DNA of 64,000 nucleotides from Podaxis mareebaensis (Eukaryota > Basidiomycota > Agaricomycetes > Agaricales > Agaricaceae): assembly GCA_018524725.1 (NCBI GenBank), contig JAEUWP010000581.1, forward strand, positions 1-64,000. Direction: 5' to 3'. This document shows positions 63,958-64,000 of the stretch, piece by piece. Numbering within the stretch: position 1 is the stretch's first letter; the number at the start of each line of letters is the position of its first letter. A program made the position numbers and the translations under genes. A model generated the notes under the pieces. The model saw only the letters and a list, made by a program, of their open reading frames with translations, was not told the DNA's origin and searched no databases.

Positions 63958-64000
63958 CTAACAACACAAGATCAATCCAAACCGCAACATGAAAATAAAC

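Overview
The window is nuclear DNA of a basidiomycete, most likely a mushroom-forming agaricomycete. The signs are intron-dense genes with 50-65 bp GT-AG introns, a chitin synthase fused to a myosin motor, a full-length Ste6-like ABC transporter with a long linker, an ERT1-type Zn2Cys6/PAS regulator, and a large leucine-rich F-box family with the N-terminal DIWxEVL signature common in Agaricales. I saw no bacterial, viral or organellar genes and no tRNA or rRNA. All intron borders were read by eye from splice consensus, reading phase and family conservation.

Layout. 1-1190: a 22-bp tandem repeat and sequence without a clear gene. 1193-6027: the ABC transporter. 6.5-22.7 kb: an F-box/LRR array built by a head-to-tail duplication. 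Unit 1 (about 5.07-12.77 kb) carries the last exon of the ABC transporter and four F-box genes A-B-C-D. Unit 2 (about 12.77-21.2 kb and onward) repeats the order as an ABC-exon pseudogene and A'-B'-C'-D'. The junction lies inside D, which stays truncated in unit 1. A, A' and C read as intact; B, B', C', D and D' are broken. Two more D-type genes follow at 27.7 kb (E, decayed) and 29.8 kb (F, intact).

22.9-26.0 kb holds two tandem glutathione S-transferase genes on the minus strand. 31.8-33.0 kb holds weak hypothetical genes. 33.2-34.4 kb is an HSL-type alpha/beta hydrolase. 35.0-35.8 kb is a small coiled-coil, proline-rich protein. 35.8-38.6 kb is a gene desert. 38.6-40.0 kb is a Gfo/Idh/MocA-type oxidoreductase, and 40.5-43.2 kb is an intracellular GH1 beta-glucosidase.

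43.6-64 kb is a conserved housekeeping stretch: an ERT1-like gluconeogenesis regulator, mitochondrial FAD-dependent glycerol-3-phosphate dehydrogenase, a Ser/Pro/Lys-rich protein, an AMSH-type JAMM deubiquitinase, the myosin-chitin synthase, and at the right edge a partial F-box/LRR gene. No single pathway unites the window. The clearest stories are the duplication, decay and local homogenisation of the F-box array, and the divergence of the two GSTs at the expected catalytic residue.
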